DNA of 64,000 nucleotides from assembly GCF_010671605.1 (NCBI RefSeq), contig NZ_JAABOO010000002.1, positions 620,001 to 684,000 on the forward strand, in the 5' to 3' direction. Below, in pieces: positions 54,374 through 64,000 of this stretch (its first letter is position 1; each line of letters opens with the position of its first letter). The notes below the pieces were generated by a model. It was given only the letters and a program-made list of their open reading frames with translations, was not told the DNA's origin and did not search any database. The stretch is from Leptobacterium flavescens. Its GTDB lineage: Bacteria; Bacteroidota; Bacteroidia; Flavobacteriales; Flavobacteriaceae. The position numbers were made by a program, and so were the translations under genes.

Positions 54374-55918
54374 TTATCTGATCAGTTCTTTAGCTTTTTC
54401 CTGAATAATCTGTGCCACCGGTTTATTCTCAATTTTACTTTCCAGCCATGAAATAATATCTAAATATAGGAATGCACGTTTTTCATAAGGATGGTCCTCA
54501 TATTCCTTTAACCTTTCGTGCAGTTTTACAAATTCGCGTTTAAGTTCATGCGGATAGATATTCCCCAGGTTTCGCAGGAACTTTATCATCTCCTTTTGCA
54601 CTTCGTGGAGATCATTCATCTTCAGAAGGAATTTATAGGTGCTTTTTAGTTGTACCTCCAGATGATAGTCCATGCCCGCTTCATAATGAGCAACAAGGCT
54701 CAACACCCTTGAGAAACACATCAGGTCCTCTCTCATCTTGAGGTTACGGTTCTCTATGATCTTCTTTAAATAACCGATACAGGTCCGGTTATCACCACTT
54801 CCGAAGTACAGACAACCGATCTTATAATAAAAGACCATCACGTGGTGTGCATCTATCCTGTCTTTATGTCTTTCCAGGCCTAAAAGGATCTCATCTACCA
54901 GATTCAGGCCTTCGCTAAAGGTCCCTTCCAGGAAATGCAGATTAAGCTTGTTGTTATAGGTGTACAGAAATGAAAGCGATTGAATATTGTCATTTTTCGG
55001 GAACTTATCGCTGTTCAGTGTGTTTTCCATCTTTTCAAGGGTCTCCTTTACCTGGCTCTTGTATTTTATAAGAAATAAGGACTCCAGTAAATAGTGATTT
55101 CCTTTCAGGTAAAAGACCGGATTAAGATAGATCATCTGTTCGTGCTCGTAGAACAGATCTACCCATTTGCTTGCATATTTATAACAGGACAGAAAATCCT
55201 GGATAAGGAAACTGTACCACAAATGCGCATTGTAAAGCCAGAATTTTTCCCTGAATCCCAACTGGTCCGGATCAAAACGAGGTAATCGCGCATTAAAATA
55301 CTCGGTTACCTGTTTGTATTCTATATCGTTCTTTACATAACCTGTTTTGAGCATGATCCCATACAACTGAAGCGAGAGGTTGGAAAGCTTACTCGTAATA
55401 ACATTTTGCATGCTCAGGTTCTTTGCCTGAATAGAAAGCTCATCTGCCCTGCCTCCCATACTACGGGTGATATACTGGGTCTCTATAACTTTTTCCAGTT
55501 CTACGATCTCGTAGGCAATATTTTTTTCCTCATTCTCTACAGCCAGGGATTTGGCCTTGTCTAGGATCTTTAAGCTCTGCCTGTACAGACCTTTGTGGTA
55601 TAAAATGGTAGCAAAATCCAGCTGCTCCCTCAGCTGGGTCCGCACATTCTGATGTACCGGATTCAAACGAAGGCTGATAAGGATCTGTTTGTACAAATGG
55701 GCCTTCAGATTGGAAAGCTGTTGCTTCTTTACAATACCGCTTTTTAAGATCAGATTTTCATCATAATCATCAATCTTATCCAGGAGGTTAAAAAGTGCCA
55801 AAAACTTTGCATCAGAATTCACTCCAAGTCTTCCGACATAGAGTTTAAATTGTCTCTTTTCCGATTTGGAAAGAGATTTGATCAGTACAAACAAGGTATC
55901 TTTCTGGCTATTTGTCAT
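54374..55918 (-). CDS. Uncharacterised helical-repeat (TPR-like) protein
   Basis: 514 residues, no signal peptide, all-helical look with repeat-like stretches (FATILYHKGLYRQSLKILDKA near residue 95-115 in shorter pieces; KIGCLYFGSGDNRTCIGYLK near 365). The N-terminus KDTLFVLIKSLSKSEKRQF is a recognisable start of a conserved flavobacterial protein of unknown role. It precedes the EamA gene by 3 bp and is divergent from leuA. Confidence 0.7.
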   Translation of the reverse strand: MTNSQKDTLFVLIKSLSKSEKRQFKLYVGRLGVNSDAKFLALFNLLDKIDDYDENLILKSGIVKKQQLSNLKAHLYKQILISLRLNPVHQNVRTQLREQLDFATILYHKGLYRQSLKILDKAKSLAVENEEKNIAYEIVELEKVIETQYITRSMGGRADELSIQAKNLSMQNVITSKLSNLSLQLYGIMLKTGYVKNDIEYKQVTEYFNARLPRFDPDQLGFREKFWLYNAHLWYSFLIQDFLSCYKYASKWVDLFYEHEQMIYLNPVFYLKGNHYLLESLFLIKYKSQVKETLEKMENTLNSDKFPKNDNIQSLSFLYTYNNKLNLHFLEGTFSEGLNLVDEILLGLERHKDRIDAHHVMVFYYKIGCLYFGSGDNRTCIGYLKKIIENRNLKMREDLMCFSRVLSLVAHYEAGMDYHLEVQLKSTYKFLLKMNDLHEVQKEMIKFLRNLGNIYPHELKREFVKLHERLKEYEDHPYEKRAFLYLDIISWLESKIENKPVAQIIQEKAKELIR

Positions 55919-55984
55919 TGTAAAGGCTTCGTTTTTAACTTACTGATTACAAAAGAGTTACATAAAAATAAAACTAATTAAGCA

Positions 55985-56016
55985 TTGTAAATGTACTCTT
56001 GTGAAACCTATCTTTT
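55985..56016 (+). promoter_or_regulatory. Predicted promoter of the leuACDB operon
   Basis: TTG (55985-55987), 21-bp spacer, TATCTTTT (56009-56016), about 55 bp before leuA. No leader peptide rich in Leu codons was seen in the short leader. Confidence 0.5.
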
Positions 56017-56070
56017 ACTTCTGCAAAATATAAATTCGTAGAGTAAAAAAGAAACTTAGTTTAAAATATC

Positions 56071-57243
56071 ATGAATAAAGATAAGGTTCAGATCTTCGAT
56101 ACTACTTTAAGAGATGGCGAACAGGTTCCGGGTTGTAAATTAAACACGGAACAGAAATTGGTTATTGCCGATCGCCTAGACCAACTCGGGGTAGATATCA
56201 TAGAAGCCGGCTTCCCTATATCGAGCCCGGGGGATTTTAGTTCGGTCAGTGAGATTTCAAAAATCGTCAAAAACGCTACCGTTTGCGGCCTGACAAGAGC
56301 CGTTAAAAAAGATATAGAGGTAGCTGCGGAAGCACTTCGGTATGCAAAAAGACCGAGAATCCACACCGGAATAGGTACTTCCGACTCTCATATAAAATAC
56401 AAGTTCAATGCCAGCAGGGAGGAGATCATTCAGAGAGCAGTTGATGCCGTTTCCTATGCCAAATCCTTTGTGGAAGACGTAGAGTTCTATGCAGAGGATG
56501 CAGGAAGAACAGATAATGAATTTTTGGCCAGAGTATGTGAGGCTGTGGTAAAAGTAGGTGCTACCGTACTCAATATCCCGGATACAACAGGTTATTGCCT
56601 TCCGGAAGAATACGGAGCCAAAATAAAATACCTCAAGGAGAATGTAAAAGGTATAGACAAAGCCATTCTCTCCTGTCATTGCCATAACGATCTGGGGCTT
56701 GCAACTGCCAACTCCATTGCAGGGGTTATTAACGGGGCACGCCAGATAGAATGTACAATTAACGGGATCGGAGAAAGAGCCGGGAACACTTCTCTCGAAG
56801 AAGTTGTGATGATCCTCAGGCAGCATCCGGATCTGAATCTCGACACCAATATCAACTCCAAATTACTTTACGATACCAGCTTGATGGTCTCTAACAGTAT
56901 GTGTATGCCTGTACAACCTAATAAGGCCATCGTAGGTGCCAATGCCTTTGCTCACAGTTCGGGGATTCACCAGGATGGGGTTATCAAAAACAGGGAAACG
57001 TACGAGATCATTAATCCGGAAGATGTGGGAGTAACCGAATCTGCTATTGTTCTTACTGCCAGAAGCGGAAGAGCTGCATTAGCTTACAGGGCTAAAAAGG
57101 TAGGTTATGACCTTACCAAGCTTCAGCTGGATATCGTGTATCAGGAGTTCTTAAAGTTTGCCGATAAAAGAAAAGAGGTCATGGATAACGATATACATTT
57201 TATTGTAGAAGAAAGTAAGTTGAACGAAATTAATTTCGCTTAA
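56071..57243 (+). CDS. leuA: 2-Isopropylmalate synthase LeuA
   Basis: 390 residues, lacking the long C-terminal regulatory domain of the 510-residue form. [17 protein letters not shown] (8-24) holds the catalytic Arg/Asp, [19 protein letters not shown] (about 200-218) the metal-binding His pair, and [15 protein letters not shown] (about 230) the family signature. [11 protein letters not shown] follows near 292. Condenses acetyl-CoA with ketoisovalerate. The truncated C-terminus could mean weak leucine feedback or a homocitrate/citramalate-type activity, but the leuCDB neighbours favour LeuA. Confidence 0.9.
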   Translation: MNKDKVQIFDTTLRDGEQVPGCKLNTEQKLVIADRLDQLGVDIIEAGFPISSPGDFSSVSEISKIVKNATVCGLTRAVKKDIEVAAEALRYAKRPRIHTGIGTSDSHIKYKFNASREEIIQRAVDAVSYAKSFVEDVEFYAEDAGRTDNEFLARVCEAVVKVGATVLNIPDTTGYCLPEEYGAKIKYLKENVKGIDKAILSCHCHNDLGLATANSIAGVINGARQIECTINGIGERAGNTSLEEVVMILRQHPDLNLDTNINSKLLYDTSLMVSNSMCMPVQPNKAIVGANAFAHSSGIHQDGVIKNRETYEIINPEDVGVTESAIVLTARSGRAALAYRAKKVGYDLTKLQLDIVYQEFLKFADKRKEVMDNDIHFIVEESKLNEINFA

Positions 57244-57247
57244 AAGA

Positions 57248-58630
57248 ATGAAGAAAACTCTTTTTGACAAAGTATGGGATAGTCATGTGGTTGATTCTGT
57301 AGAGAATGGGCCACAAATTTTATATATAGATAAGCATTTGATCCATGAAGTGACCAGCCCTCAGGCCTTTGCCGAGCTGGAACAACGCAATATTCCGCTC
57401 TTCAGGCCGGATCAGGTGGTAGCTACCGCAGACCACAATGTACCTACTCAGGATCAGCATCTGCCTATCAAGGATGCCCTCTCCAGAAAGCAGGTGGAAA
57501 TGCTTACGGAAAATTGTAAAAAACACGGGGTCACCCTTTATGGTCTCGGTCATGAATACCAGGGTATCGTTCACGTGATAGCTCCCGAACTGGGAGTTAC
57601 CCAACCGGGAATGACCATCGTGTGCGGTGACAGTCACACCTCAACCCACGGAGCTTTCGGGACCATTGCTTTTGGTATTGGTACGAGCCAGGTGGCTCAG
57701 GTTTTTGCCAGCCAGTGTCTGCTGTTGTCAAAACCAAAAAGCATGCGGATCTCCGTTAACGGAAAACTGAAAAAGGGAGTACTTCCAAAAGATGTGATCC
57801 TCTATATCATAGCGCAACTGGGAACAAATGCAGGAACCGGATATTTTGTGGAATACGCCGGCGATGTATTTGAGAATATGAGTATGGAAGGAAGGATGAC
57901 CGTGTGCAATATGAGTATAGAAATGGGAGCCCGCGGAGGGATGATAGCCCCCGACCAGACTACTTTCGATTATGTAAAAGGAAGAGAGTTCGCTCCTCAG
58001 GGTGAAGATTTTGATAAAAAAGTGGCCTATTGGAAAACACTGGTAACCGATGAAGGTGCCACCTTCGATAAAGAATACAGCTTTAATGCGGAAGATATAG
58101 CTCCTATGATAACCTACGGAACCAATCCGGGAATGGGTATTAAAATAGGAGAATCTATCCCCGAGATAAATGATGCCTCTTTTGATAAATCGCTCCGTTA
58201 TATGGGGTTTGAAAAAGGAGAATCTTTGGTTGAAAAGCCTATCAACTATGTGTTTATAGGTAGTTGCACCAATTCGAGGATAGAAGATTTCAGGATCGTT
58301 GCCGATTATATAAAAGGAAAAAGAAAAGCCAACAATGTCAATGCCCTTATTGTGCCAGGTTCTCAGCAGGTTGCCCGGCAAATTGAGGATGAAGGTCTCA
58401 GAAGCGTTTTTGAAGATGCAGGTTTTGAACTGAGGCAACCGGGATGTTCTGCCTGTCTGGGAATGAATGAAGATAAGATCCCGGCGGGAGAATACTGTGT
58501 TTCTACTTCCAACAGAAATTTTGAAGGAAGACAGGGACAGGGTGCCAGGACCATATTGGCCAGTCCTCTCATGGCAGCTGCTACAGCGGTTGAAGGCAAA
58601 TTAATAGACATTACAAAACAGCTTAACTGA
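57248..58630 (+). CDS. leuC: 3-Isopropylmalate dehydratase large subunit LeuC
   Basis: 460 residues, usual length. Aconitase family: [13 protein letters not shown] (about 137-149), [13 protein letters not shown] (about 338-350) and [13 protein letters not shown] (about 400-412) supply the three cysteines of the 4Fe-4S cluster. Pairs with LeuD. Its TGA overlaps the leuD ATG by 1 bp. Confidence 0.96.
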   Translation: MKKTLFDKVWDSHVVDSVENGPQILYIDKHLIHEVTSPQAFAELEQRNIPLFRPDQVVATADHNVPTQDQHLPIKDALSRKQVEMLTENCKKHGVTLYGLGHEYQGIVHVIAPELGVTQPGMTIVCGDSHTSTHGAFGTIAFGIGTSQVAQVFASQCLLLSKPKSMRISVNGKLKKGVLPKDVILYIIAQLGTNAGTGYFVEYAGDVFENMSMEGRMTVCNMSIEMGARGGMIAPDQTTFDYVKGREFAPQGEDFDKKVAYWKTLVTDEGATFDKEYSFNAEDIAPMITYGTNPGMGIKIGESIPEINDASFDKSLRYMGFEKGESLVEKPINYVFIGSCTNSRIEDFRIVADYIKGKRKANNVNALIVPGSQQVARQIEDEGLRSVFEDAGFELRQPGCSACLGMNEDKIPAGEYCVSTSNRNFEGRQGQGARTILASPLMAAATAVEGKLIDITKQLN

Positions 58631-59217
58631 TGGAAAAATTCACAAAATTACGCTCTACAGCAATTCCATTACCTATAGAGAACATAGATACGGATCAGAT
58701 CATTCCCGCCCGTTTTTTAAAGGCGACCGACAAAGTTGGTTTCGGGAATAATTTGTTCAGGGACTGGAGATACAATAAAGATGAAACCGCTAATAATACC
58801 TTTGTTCTGAACAATTCAAAATTCAAAGGAAGTGTATTGATCGCCGGAGATAATTTCGGCTGCGGATCAAGCAGGGAACACGCTGCCTGGGCGTTAACGG
58901 ATTACGGATTTAAAGTGATCGTGTCCAGTTATTTTGCAGATATATTCAAGGGAAATGCCCTTAATAACGGATTGCTCCCCGTGCAGGTGAGCCCGGAGTT
59001 CCTGAAGCAACTCCTGGAAAAAGTACAATCTTCACCGGAAACAGAAGTAATTGTAGATCTTGAAGATCAGAATATCGTTATAGAAGGTACGGATGCAAAA
59101 CAATCCTTCGATATAGACGCCTACAAAAAATTCTGTTTGATAAACGGTTATGACGATATTGATTTTTTAATCAGCAAAAAAGACAAGATCAAATCTTTTG
59201 AAGAAACAATAGCATAA
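58630..59217 (+). CDS. leuD: 3-Isopropylmalate dehydratase small subunit LeuD
   Basis: 195 residues. [14 protein letters not shown] (about 18-31) and [16 protein letters not shown] (about 75-90) are the small-subunit signatures of the aconitase swivel domain. Completes the isomerase with LeuC. leuB follows after 14 bp. Confidence 0.96.
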   Translation: MEKFTKLRSTAIPLPIENIDTDQIIPARFLKATDKVGFGNNLFRDWRYNKDETANNTFVLNNSKFKGSVLIAGDNFGCGSSREHAAWALTDYGFKVIVSSYFADIFKGNALNNGLLPVQVSPEFLKQLLEKVQSSPETEVIVDLEDQNIVIEGTDAKQSFDIDAYKKFCLINGYDDIDFLISKKDKIKSFEETIA

Positions 59218-59231
59218 GAAGTAAAAAGCAT

Positions 59232-60350
59232 ATGAAGTTAAATATAGCAGTATTGGCAGGAGACGGGATAGGACCGGAAGTTACGGCCCAATCCATAAAA
59301 GTATTGAATGCAATAGCCGAAACTTATTCGCACAGTTTTGAATTCAGGGAGGCGCTGGTAGGTGCTATCGCCATCGATAAAACGGGGAACCCTCTTCCGG
59401 AAGAAACCCTGGATATATGTGAAAACAGTGATGCGGTTCTTTTCGGAGCCATAGGCGATCCTAAATACGACAACGATCCCTCTGCCAAAGTGAGGCCGGA
59501 GCAAGGGCTGTTACGTTTGAGAAAGTCTCTCGGTCTGTTTACCAATATCCGCCCGGTAAAAGCCTACCCTACCCTGATAGATAAATCGCCTTTAAAGGAA
59601 TCTATCATCAGCGGTACCGATTTCACTATTTACAGGGAATTGACCGGTGGGATCTATTTCGGCGATAAGAAATTAAACGATGCGGGAACCGTTGCATCCG
59701 ATCTTTGTAAATATTCCGAAAAAGAAATAGAAAGGATAGCTCATCTCGCTTTTAAAGCTGCCCGGAGCCGGAGAAAAAAGCTTACCCTGGTAGACAAGGC
59801 CAACGTGTTGGAAACATCCCGTTTATGGAGAAGAGTAGTGAGTAATGTTGGGAAGAGCTATGAAGATGTAGAGCTGGATTATCTGTTCGTAGATAATGCA
59901 GCCATGCAGATTATCCTTAACCCCAAGCAGTTTGATGTGATCCTGACGGAAAATATGTTCGGTGATATTATTTCTGATGAAGCCAGTGTTATTGGTGGGT
60001 CTATCGGCTTACTGGCATCGGCTTCGATAGGAAATGAGAATGCGCTGTTCGAACCCATCCACGGTTCTTATCCGCAGGCAAAAGGAAAAGACATTGCCAA
60101 TCCTATAGCTTCCATTCTTTCGGCAGCTATGTTGCTGGAACATTTCGGTTTAAAGGAGGAAGCACAGGCGATCAATGAAGCTGTGGAAAAGTCCTTAAGC
60201 CTGAATATAGTTACTACGGATCTGGATCCGGAGAGTGCCTTCGGAACACAGAAAATAGGCGATTTTATTGCAGATTATATTGTTAATGCGGAAGATGAAG
60301 TCTGCATTAATAAGGAAAATATAAATTTTGGTCAGTCGACCATTATTTAA
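59232..60350 (+). CDS. leuB: 3-Isopropylmalate dehydrogenase LeuB
   Basis: 372 residues. AGDGIGPEVTAQ (about 9-20), RELTGGIYFG (about 138), DNAAMQIILNPKQFDVILTE and MFGDIISDEASVIGGSIGLL (about 240-262) match the isopropylmalate/isocitrate dehydrogenase family; IHGSYPQAKGKDIANP (about 276) is the NAD-binding end. Oxidises and decarboxylates isopropylmalate. Last gene of leuACDB. Confidence 0.95.
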   Translation: MKLNIAVLAGDGIGPEVTAQSIKVLNAIAETYSHSFEFREALVGAIAIDKTGNPLPEETLDICENSDAVLFGAIGDPKYDNDPSAKVRPEQGLLRLRKSLGLFTNIRPVKAYPTLIDKSPLKESIISGTDFTIYRELTGGIYFGDKKLNDAGTVASDLCKYSEKEIERIAHLAFKAARSRRKKLTLVDKANVLETSRLWRRVVSNVGKSYEDVELDYLFVDNAAMQIILNPKQFDVILTENMFGDIISDEASVIGGSIGLLASASIGNENALFEPIHGSYPQAKGKDIANPIASILSAAMLLEHFGLKEEAQAINEAVEKSLSLNIVTTDLDPESAFGTQKIGDFIADYIVNAEDEVCINKENINFGQSTII

Positions 60351-60376
60351 ATACCAGTTAGTGTTAGTTTTTTGAT

Positions 60377-60407
60377 AAAAGCCCTGACGTAAAAGTCAGG
60401 GCTTTTT
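60377..60407 (+). terminator. Terminator of leuACDB, also usable by the GapN gene
   Basis: AAAAGCCCTGAC/GTCAGGGCTTTT with 6-nt loop (60377-60406), T-rich on both sides; lies between two convergent genes. Confidence 0.92.
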
Positions 60408-60433
60408 GGATAGATTATGAATAAGTAAAAAAC

Positions 60434-62038
60434 TTATAAAATATAATCTGTACTGACAAAATTAGAGGCTTTTGTATCTAATAATTCATTGATGATCGAA
60501 TTGTTGTAATCATTGTCTTTAGAAGCTACGAAAGTCCTTATAGAGAAGGATCGCAGAGCATCGTGAACACTGAGTGTACTGGCTGCAGAATCCTTTCTTC
60601 CCGTAAACGGATATACGTCCGGCCCTCTCTGGCAGGAGCTGTTGATATTTACCCTGCAAACAAGGTTGACCAATCTGTCGATAAGCGGGGCCAGGGTTTT
60701 GATATCTCTCCCGAAAAGGCTCACCTGCTGCCCGTAATTAGAATCGGCAACATCATCTAAAGGTTCTTCAATACTCTTAAACGGAAGGATAGGGACCACC
60801 GGGCCGAACTGTTCCTCCTCGAAGACGCGCATCTCCTTGTTAACCGGATAAAGCACTGCAGGGAAGATATAATTCTCACTTCGCTCCCCGCCTTTCTCAT
60901 TAATGATCTTTGCCCCTTTGGCAAGAGCGTCATCTATAAGCTCCTGGATATAGTCCGATATTCCGGGCTCCGGCAGCGGGGTAAGCTTTACTCCGTCTTC
61001 CCAGGGATTCCCGAATTTAAGCGCATCGACGCCCTGGGTATATCTTCTGTTGAATTCCTCAACAATGTCTTCATGCACATATACGATCTTCAGGGCAGTA
61101 CAACGTTGCCCGTTATAAGACAATGTTCCGAGGATACATTCTTCAACCGCCAGGTCAAGATCGGTATCGGGTAATACAATAGCCGGATTTTTAGCTTCCA
61201 GGCTTAATACCAGTCGCAATCTGTTTTTATGCGGATGCTGATCCTGAAGGGCTACAGCAGATTTACTGTTACCTATCAGAGCAAGTACATCTATTCTTCC
61301 GGTTTTCATTACCGGACCTGCCACCAGTCTTCCCCTACCGTACAAGATGTTTACCACACCCTTAGGAAAGCACTTCTGAAAAGCTTCCATCAAAGGAGAC
61401 ATCAGCAAGACCCCGTGCTTTGCCGGTTTGAACAAAGTGGTATTTCCCATGATAATTGCCGGGATCAGTAAGGCAAAAGTTTCATTCAGCGGATAATTAT
61501 AAGGCCCGAGGCAGAGTACTACTCCCAGGGGTCCTCTGCGGATATGGGCATAGACGCCTCCGTGCTTCTCGAACTTGGCACTATCGCGATCCAGCTGCTT
61601 ATAATCCTCGATCGTATCGTAAATGTATTCTACCGTCCTGTCGAACTCCTTCCTGGAATCGGGAAGGTTCTTCCCTATTTCCCACATCAGCAGTTTTACC
61701 ACCTCTTCGCGTTTGGTCTTCATTTCCTCCACGAATTTTTCCATACAGGCAACACGATCCGCAATTTTCATAGTAGGCCATAACCCCTGCCCCTTGTCAT
61801 AAGCCTCACATGCGGCATCCAAGGCCTCCAAAGCTTCGGGTTCTGACATATAAGGGATAGATCCCAGTAAAGTGGGGCCGTATTCTCCTTTGTCATTTTC
61901 CGTATGGATGGAGGAGTATACTTCGGTCATTGTTCCTTTCCATTTTCTCAACTCCCCGTTAATAAGGTAAGTATCCTGAACAATAGGTTCCTTAATCTGA
62001 AATTCCTCAGGAATTTCTGTTTTAGTCACGTTTCTCAT
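60434..62038 (-). CDS. NADP-dependent glyceraldehyde-3-phosphate dehydrogenase-like aldehyde dehydrogenase (GapN type)
   Basis: 534 residues of the aldehyde dehydrogenase superfamily. [19 protein letters not shown] (about 170), [16 protein letters not shown] with the catalytic Glu (about 282) and [14 protein letters not shown] with the catalytic Cys (about 317). The length, the N-terminal extension and the ending [18 protein letters not shown] match the plant/bacterial GapN branch, which makes 3-phosphoglycerate and NADPH without ATP gain. Single gene between leuB and ilvA. Confidence 0.85.
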   Translation of the reverse strand: MRNVTKTEIPEEFQIKEPIVQDTYLINGELRKWKGTMTEVYSSIHTENDKGEYGPTLLGSIPYMSEPEALEALDAACEAYDKGQGLWPTMKIADRVACMEKFVEEMKTKREEVVKLLMWEIGKNLPDSRKEFDRTVEYIYDTIEDYKQLDRDSAKFEKHGGVYAHIRRGPLGVVLCLGPYNYPLNETFALLIPAIIMGNTTLFKPAKHGVLLMSPLMEAFQKCFPKGVVNILYGRGRLVAGPVMKTGRIDVLALIGNSKSAVALQDQHPHKNRLRLVLSLEAKNPAIVLPDTDLDLAVEECILGTLSYNGQRCTALKIVYVHEDIVEEFNRRYTQGVDALKFGNPWEDGVKLTPLPEPGISDYIQELIDDALAKGAKIINEKGGERSENYIFPAVLYPVNKEMRVFEEEQFGPVVPILPFKSIEEPLDDVADSNYGQQVSLFGRDIKTLAPLIDRLVNLVCRVNINSSCQRGPDVYPFTGRKDSAASTLSVHDALRSFSIRTFVASKDNDYNNSIINELLDTKASNFVSTDYIL

Positions 62039-62109
62039 ATGTTATGTTTCGTTTTATACTATATTAAAATAAAATCGCCCGATCTTATTTCCATCTCAAT
62101 TGCAGCAAA

Positions 62110-63375
62110 TCAGACTAAAAACTGAAAGAGATCAGGCTTGTCATTCAGATAATCTCCATAAAATTTATGGGATTTCATACGCTGTATTAAAGGTACTAAA
62201 TCTTCCTGATTTTTCAATTCAATCCCAACTACTGCCGGTCCGTTTTCCCTGTTGTGTTTTTTGGAGTACTGAAAATGAGTAATATCATCATCAGGCCCCA
62301 GTATTTCTGCAACGAACTGCTTTAAAGCCCCTGCTCTCTGGGGAAAACGTATAATAAAATAGTGTTTCAGCTTAGCGTATAATAAAGCTCTTTCCTTTAT
62401 TTCGGCGGTTCGGGTAATGTCATTATTACTCCCGCTAAGCACGCACACCACATTTTTTCCTTTAATTTCTTCCTTAAACTGGTCGAGGGCGGCTATTGTA
62501 AGAGCACCTGCCGGTTCTACCACAATAGCATCTTTGTTATACAAATCTAATATGGTCTGGCACACTTTACCTTCAGCTACAGTTACCATATTGTGAAGAA
62601 ATAGTTTGCAGACCTCAAAGGTTTTATCTCCCACTTTCTGAACTGCAGCCCCATCTACGAACTTTTCTATTTTTTCCAGCTTCGTATTGGTGCCTTTTTC
62701 AAGGGAAGTTTTCATAGAAGGGGCTCCCTCGGGCTCTACTCCTATAATTTTGGTATTTGGCGATAATACATTAAAAATACTGGATAAACCGGAAGCTAAG
62801 CCTCCTCCACCCACGGGTACAAAGACATAATCTATGGGTTTTGAAGCCTGTCTTATAATTTCATAGCCAACGGTGGCCTGTCCCTCTATTACTTTTTCAT
62901 CATCAAACGGATGTACAAAGCTTTTTCCTGCCTCTTCACATTCGGTGACTGCTGCCTGATATGAATCGTCGAAGGTATCTCCGTACAATACAATATCTAT
63001 AAACTCTCCCCCGAACATTTTTACCTGTTCTACCTTTTGCTTGGGAGTCGGAAACGGCATATATATCCTGCCTTTTATTCCGAGCTCACTACAGGAGAGA
63101 GCAACGCCCTGAGCGTGATTTCCGGCGCTGGCACAGACAATTCCCCTTTTCCTTTCTTCAGCGGAAAGCGAATTGATCTTATTATAGGCTCCTCTTATTT
63201 TATAGGACCGAACATTCTGCAGGTCCTCTCTTTTAAACAAGACATTAGCTCCCAGGCGTCTGGAATAGGTAATGTTCTGCATTAAAGGGGTTTTATCAAC
63301 TATATTTTCCAGGATGGAAGCTGCTTTTTCAACATCCTCCAACCTGGGAATATATAAAGTATTCGTTTCCATCAT
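62110..63375 (-). CDS. ilvA: Threonine ammonia-lyase IlvA (short form)
   Basis: Start taken at ATG 63375 (or 63372; METNTLYIPRLEDVEKA), since the longer frame overlaps ilvC; about 421 residues. PLP fold type II: KREDLQNVRSYKIRGA with the Schiff-base Lys (about 52-67), SAGNHAQGVA (about 81), PVGGGGLASGLSSI (about 185) and LSGSNND (about 312). A short ACT-like end (about 330-421; IRFPQRAGALKQFV) replaces the double ACT of the E. coli enzyme. Makes 2-oxobutanoate for isoleucine. It starts 8 bp after ilvC. Confidence 0.93.
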   Translation of the reverse strand: MMETNTLYIPRLEDVEKAASILENIVDKTPLMQNITYSRRLGANVLFKREDLQNVRSYKIRGAYNKINSLSAEERKRGIVCASAGNHAQGVALSCSELGIKGRIYMPFPTPKQKVEQVKMFGGEFIDIVLYGDTFDDSYQAAVTECEEAGKSFVHPFDDEKVIEGQATVGYEIIRQASKPIDYVFVPVGGGGLASGLSSIFNVLSPNTKIIGVEPEGAPSMKTSLEKGTNTKLEKIEKFVDGAAVQKVGDKTFEVCKLFLHNMVTVAEGKVCQTILDLYNKDAIVVEPAGALTIAALDQFKEEIKGKNVVCVLSGSNNDITRTAEIKERALLYAKLKHYFIIRFPQRAGALKQFVAEILGPDDDITHFQYSKKHNRENGPAVVGIELKNQEDLVPLIQRMKSHKFYGDYLNDKPDLFQFLV

Positions 63376-63383
63376 TCCTGAAC

Positions 63384-64000
63384 TTAAACTACCTTTTTCA
63401 TGGCGGTCATGGAAGCTCTCAGCCACTCCCCGACCTCTTCTATAGGATGCGTTCTGATCTGATAATTTACGTTGATCAGTTCTTTATTATCCACTGCATT
63501 ATCAGACGTATATGGTTTCCCTATTACATCCGTATCTATCTTCTGCATAAAATCTTCCAGAAGGGGTTTACAGGCATGGTCAAACAAATAGCAGCCATAC
63601 TCTGCCGTATCCGAGATGATCCTGTTCATCTCAAAAAGTTTTTTCCTGGCGATAGTATTTGCAATAAGCGGCGTTTCATGAAGGGATTCGTAATAGGCAG
63701 ATTCCTCAATGATCCCGGCCTCGGTCATGGTCTCAAAAGCCAGCTCCACTCCCGATTTTACAAAAGCTACCATCAATACTCCTCTGTCGAAATACTCCTG
63801 CTCGGAAATGATTTGTTCACCGGCTTCGGTACGCTCGAAAGCAGTTTCTCCGGTTGCTTTTCTCCATCCGAGTAGCTTTTCATCATTGTTAGCCCAATCG
63901 TTCATCATTCCCGAAGAAAAATTTCCGGTCATAATATCATCCATATGCTTCCGGAAGAGCGGTCTCATGATCTGCTTCAATTCTTCAGATAATTCAAAAG
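63384..64000 (-). CDS. ilvC: Ketol-acid reductoisomerase IlvC, C-terminal part (runs off right edge)
   Basis: About 205 C-terminal residues are in the window; the frame stays open to base 64000, so the N-terminal cofactor domain is outside. [35 protein letters not shown] and [23 protein letters not shown] (in shorter pieces) are the helical catalytic domain of the long class II enzyme (usual length about 490). Isomerises and reduces acetolactate. The order ilvC-ilvA is the normal flavobacterial end of the ilv operon. Confidence 0.92.
   Translation of the reverse strand, partial: FELSEELKQIMRPLFRKHMDDIMTGNFSSGMMNDWANNDEKLLGWRKATGETAFERTEAGEQIISEQEYFDRGVLMVAFVKSGVELAFETMTEAGIIEESAYYESLHETPLIANTIARKKLFEMNRIISDTAEYGCYLFDHACKPLLEDFMQKIDTDVIGKPYTSDNAVDNKELINVNYQIRTHPIEEVGEWLRASMTAMKKVV

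Overview
The window comes from a Bacteroidota chromosome, almost certainly a member of the Flavobacteriaceae. The signs are a SusC/SusD pair with ECF sigma and FecR genes, a complete menaquinone gene set, a 60-residue CAL67264-type membrane protein, frequent TTG/GTG starts without Shine-Dalgarno sequences, promoter boxes of the flavobacterial TTG-N19..21-TAnnTTTG type, and moderate GC. The genus cannot be fixed from the sequence. Coding density is high; no tRNA, rRNA, CRISPR array, transposase or prophage gene was seen.

Left part (1-20 kb): a truncated TPR-type gene on the edge, a secreted metallo-beta-lactamase-fold protein, then a tight six-gene minus-strand operon (1504-9437) with a coiled-coil protein, an AAA+ ATPase, two membrane proteins and two proteins I do not recognise. 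EttA, a biotin-dependent carboxylase beta subunit, two paralogous VWA/TonB-plug/TPR secreted proteins and an M24 peptidase follow. A 22-bp tandem repeat array (19405-19602) lies before a DoxX-like gene.

Middle (20-46 kb): a third VWA protein, an ECF sigma/FecR/SusC/SusD uptake locus with no adjacent enzymes, and the menaquinone genes (menE, menC, menA, menB, menD, menF and a hotdog thioesterase). Embedded among the men genes is the most striking part of the window. A TPR histidine kinase gene (33365-35308) and a LytTR response-regulator gene (37126-37902) flank a 1.8-kb region without protein genes. That region holds four small-RNA-like transcription units of about 105 nt. All four units and the kinase gene carry the same promoter layout: a 7-bp direct repeat ACAACAA at an exact 21-bp period, then exactly 27 bp, then a TAnnTTT(G/A) box. 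Each unit ends in its own strong intrinsic terminator, and all four contain a UCCCARAU-like motif. The simplest reading is a self-regulating two-component system whose output is a family of sibling sRNAs. A 0.65-kb patch of palindromic and tandem repeats sits between units C and D.

Right part (46-64 kb): an esterase and a GNAT enzyme, two orphan Gly-Gly ribosomal peptide precursors rich in Cys/Thr, DnaK with an unusual upstream palindrome, serine dehydratase, PanB, an RluA-type pseudouridine synthase, a DMT transporter, a TPR-like protein, the leuACDB operon, a GapN-like dehydrogenase, and ilvA followed by the 3' part of ilvC, which runs off the right edge. Branched-chain amino acid synthesis is the theme of the last 8 kb.
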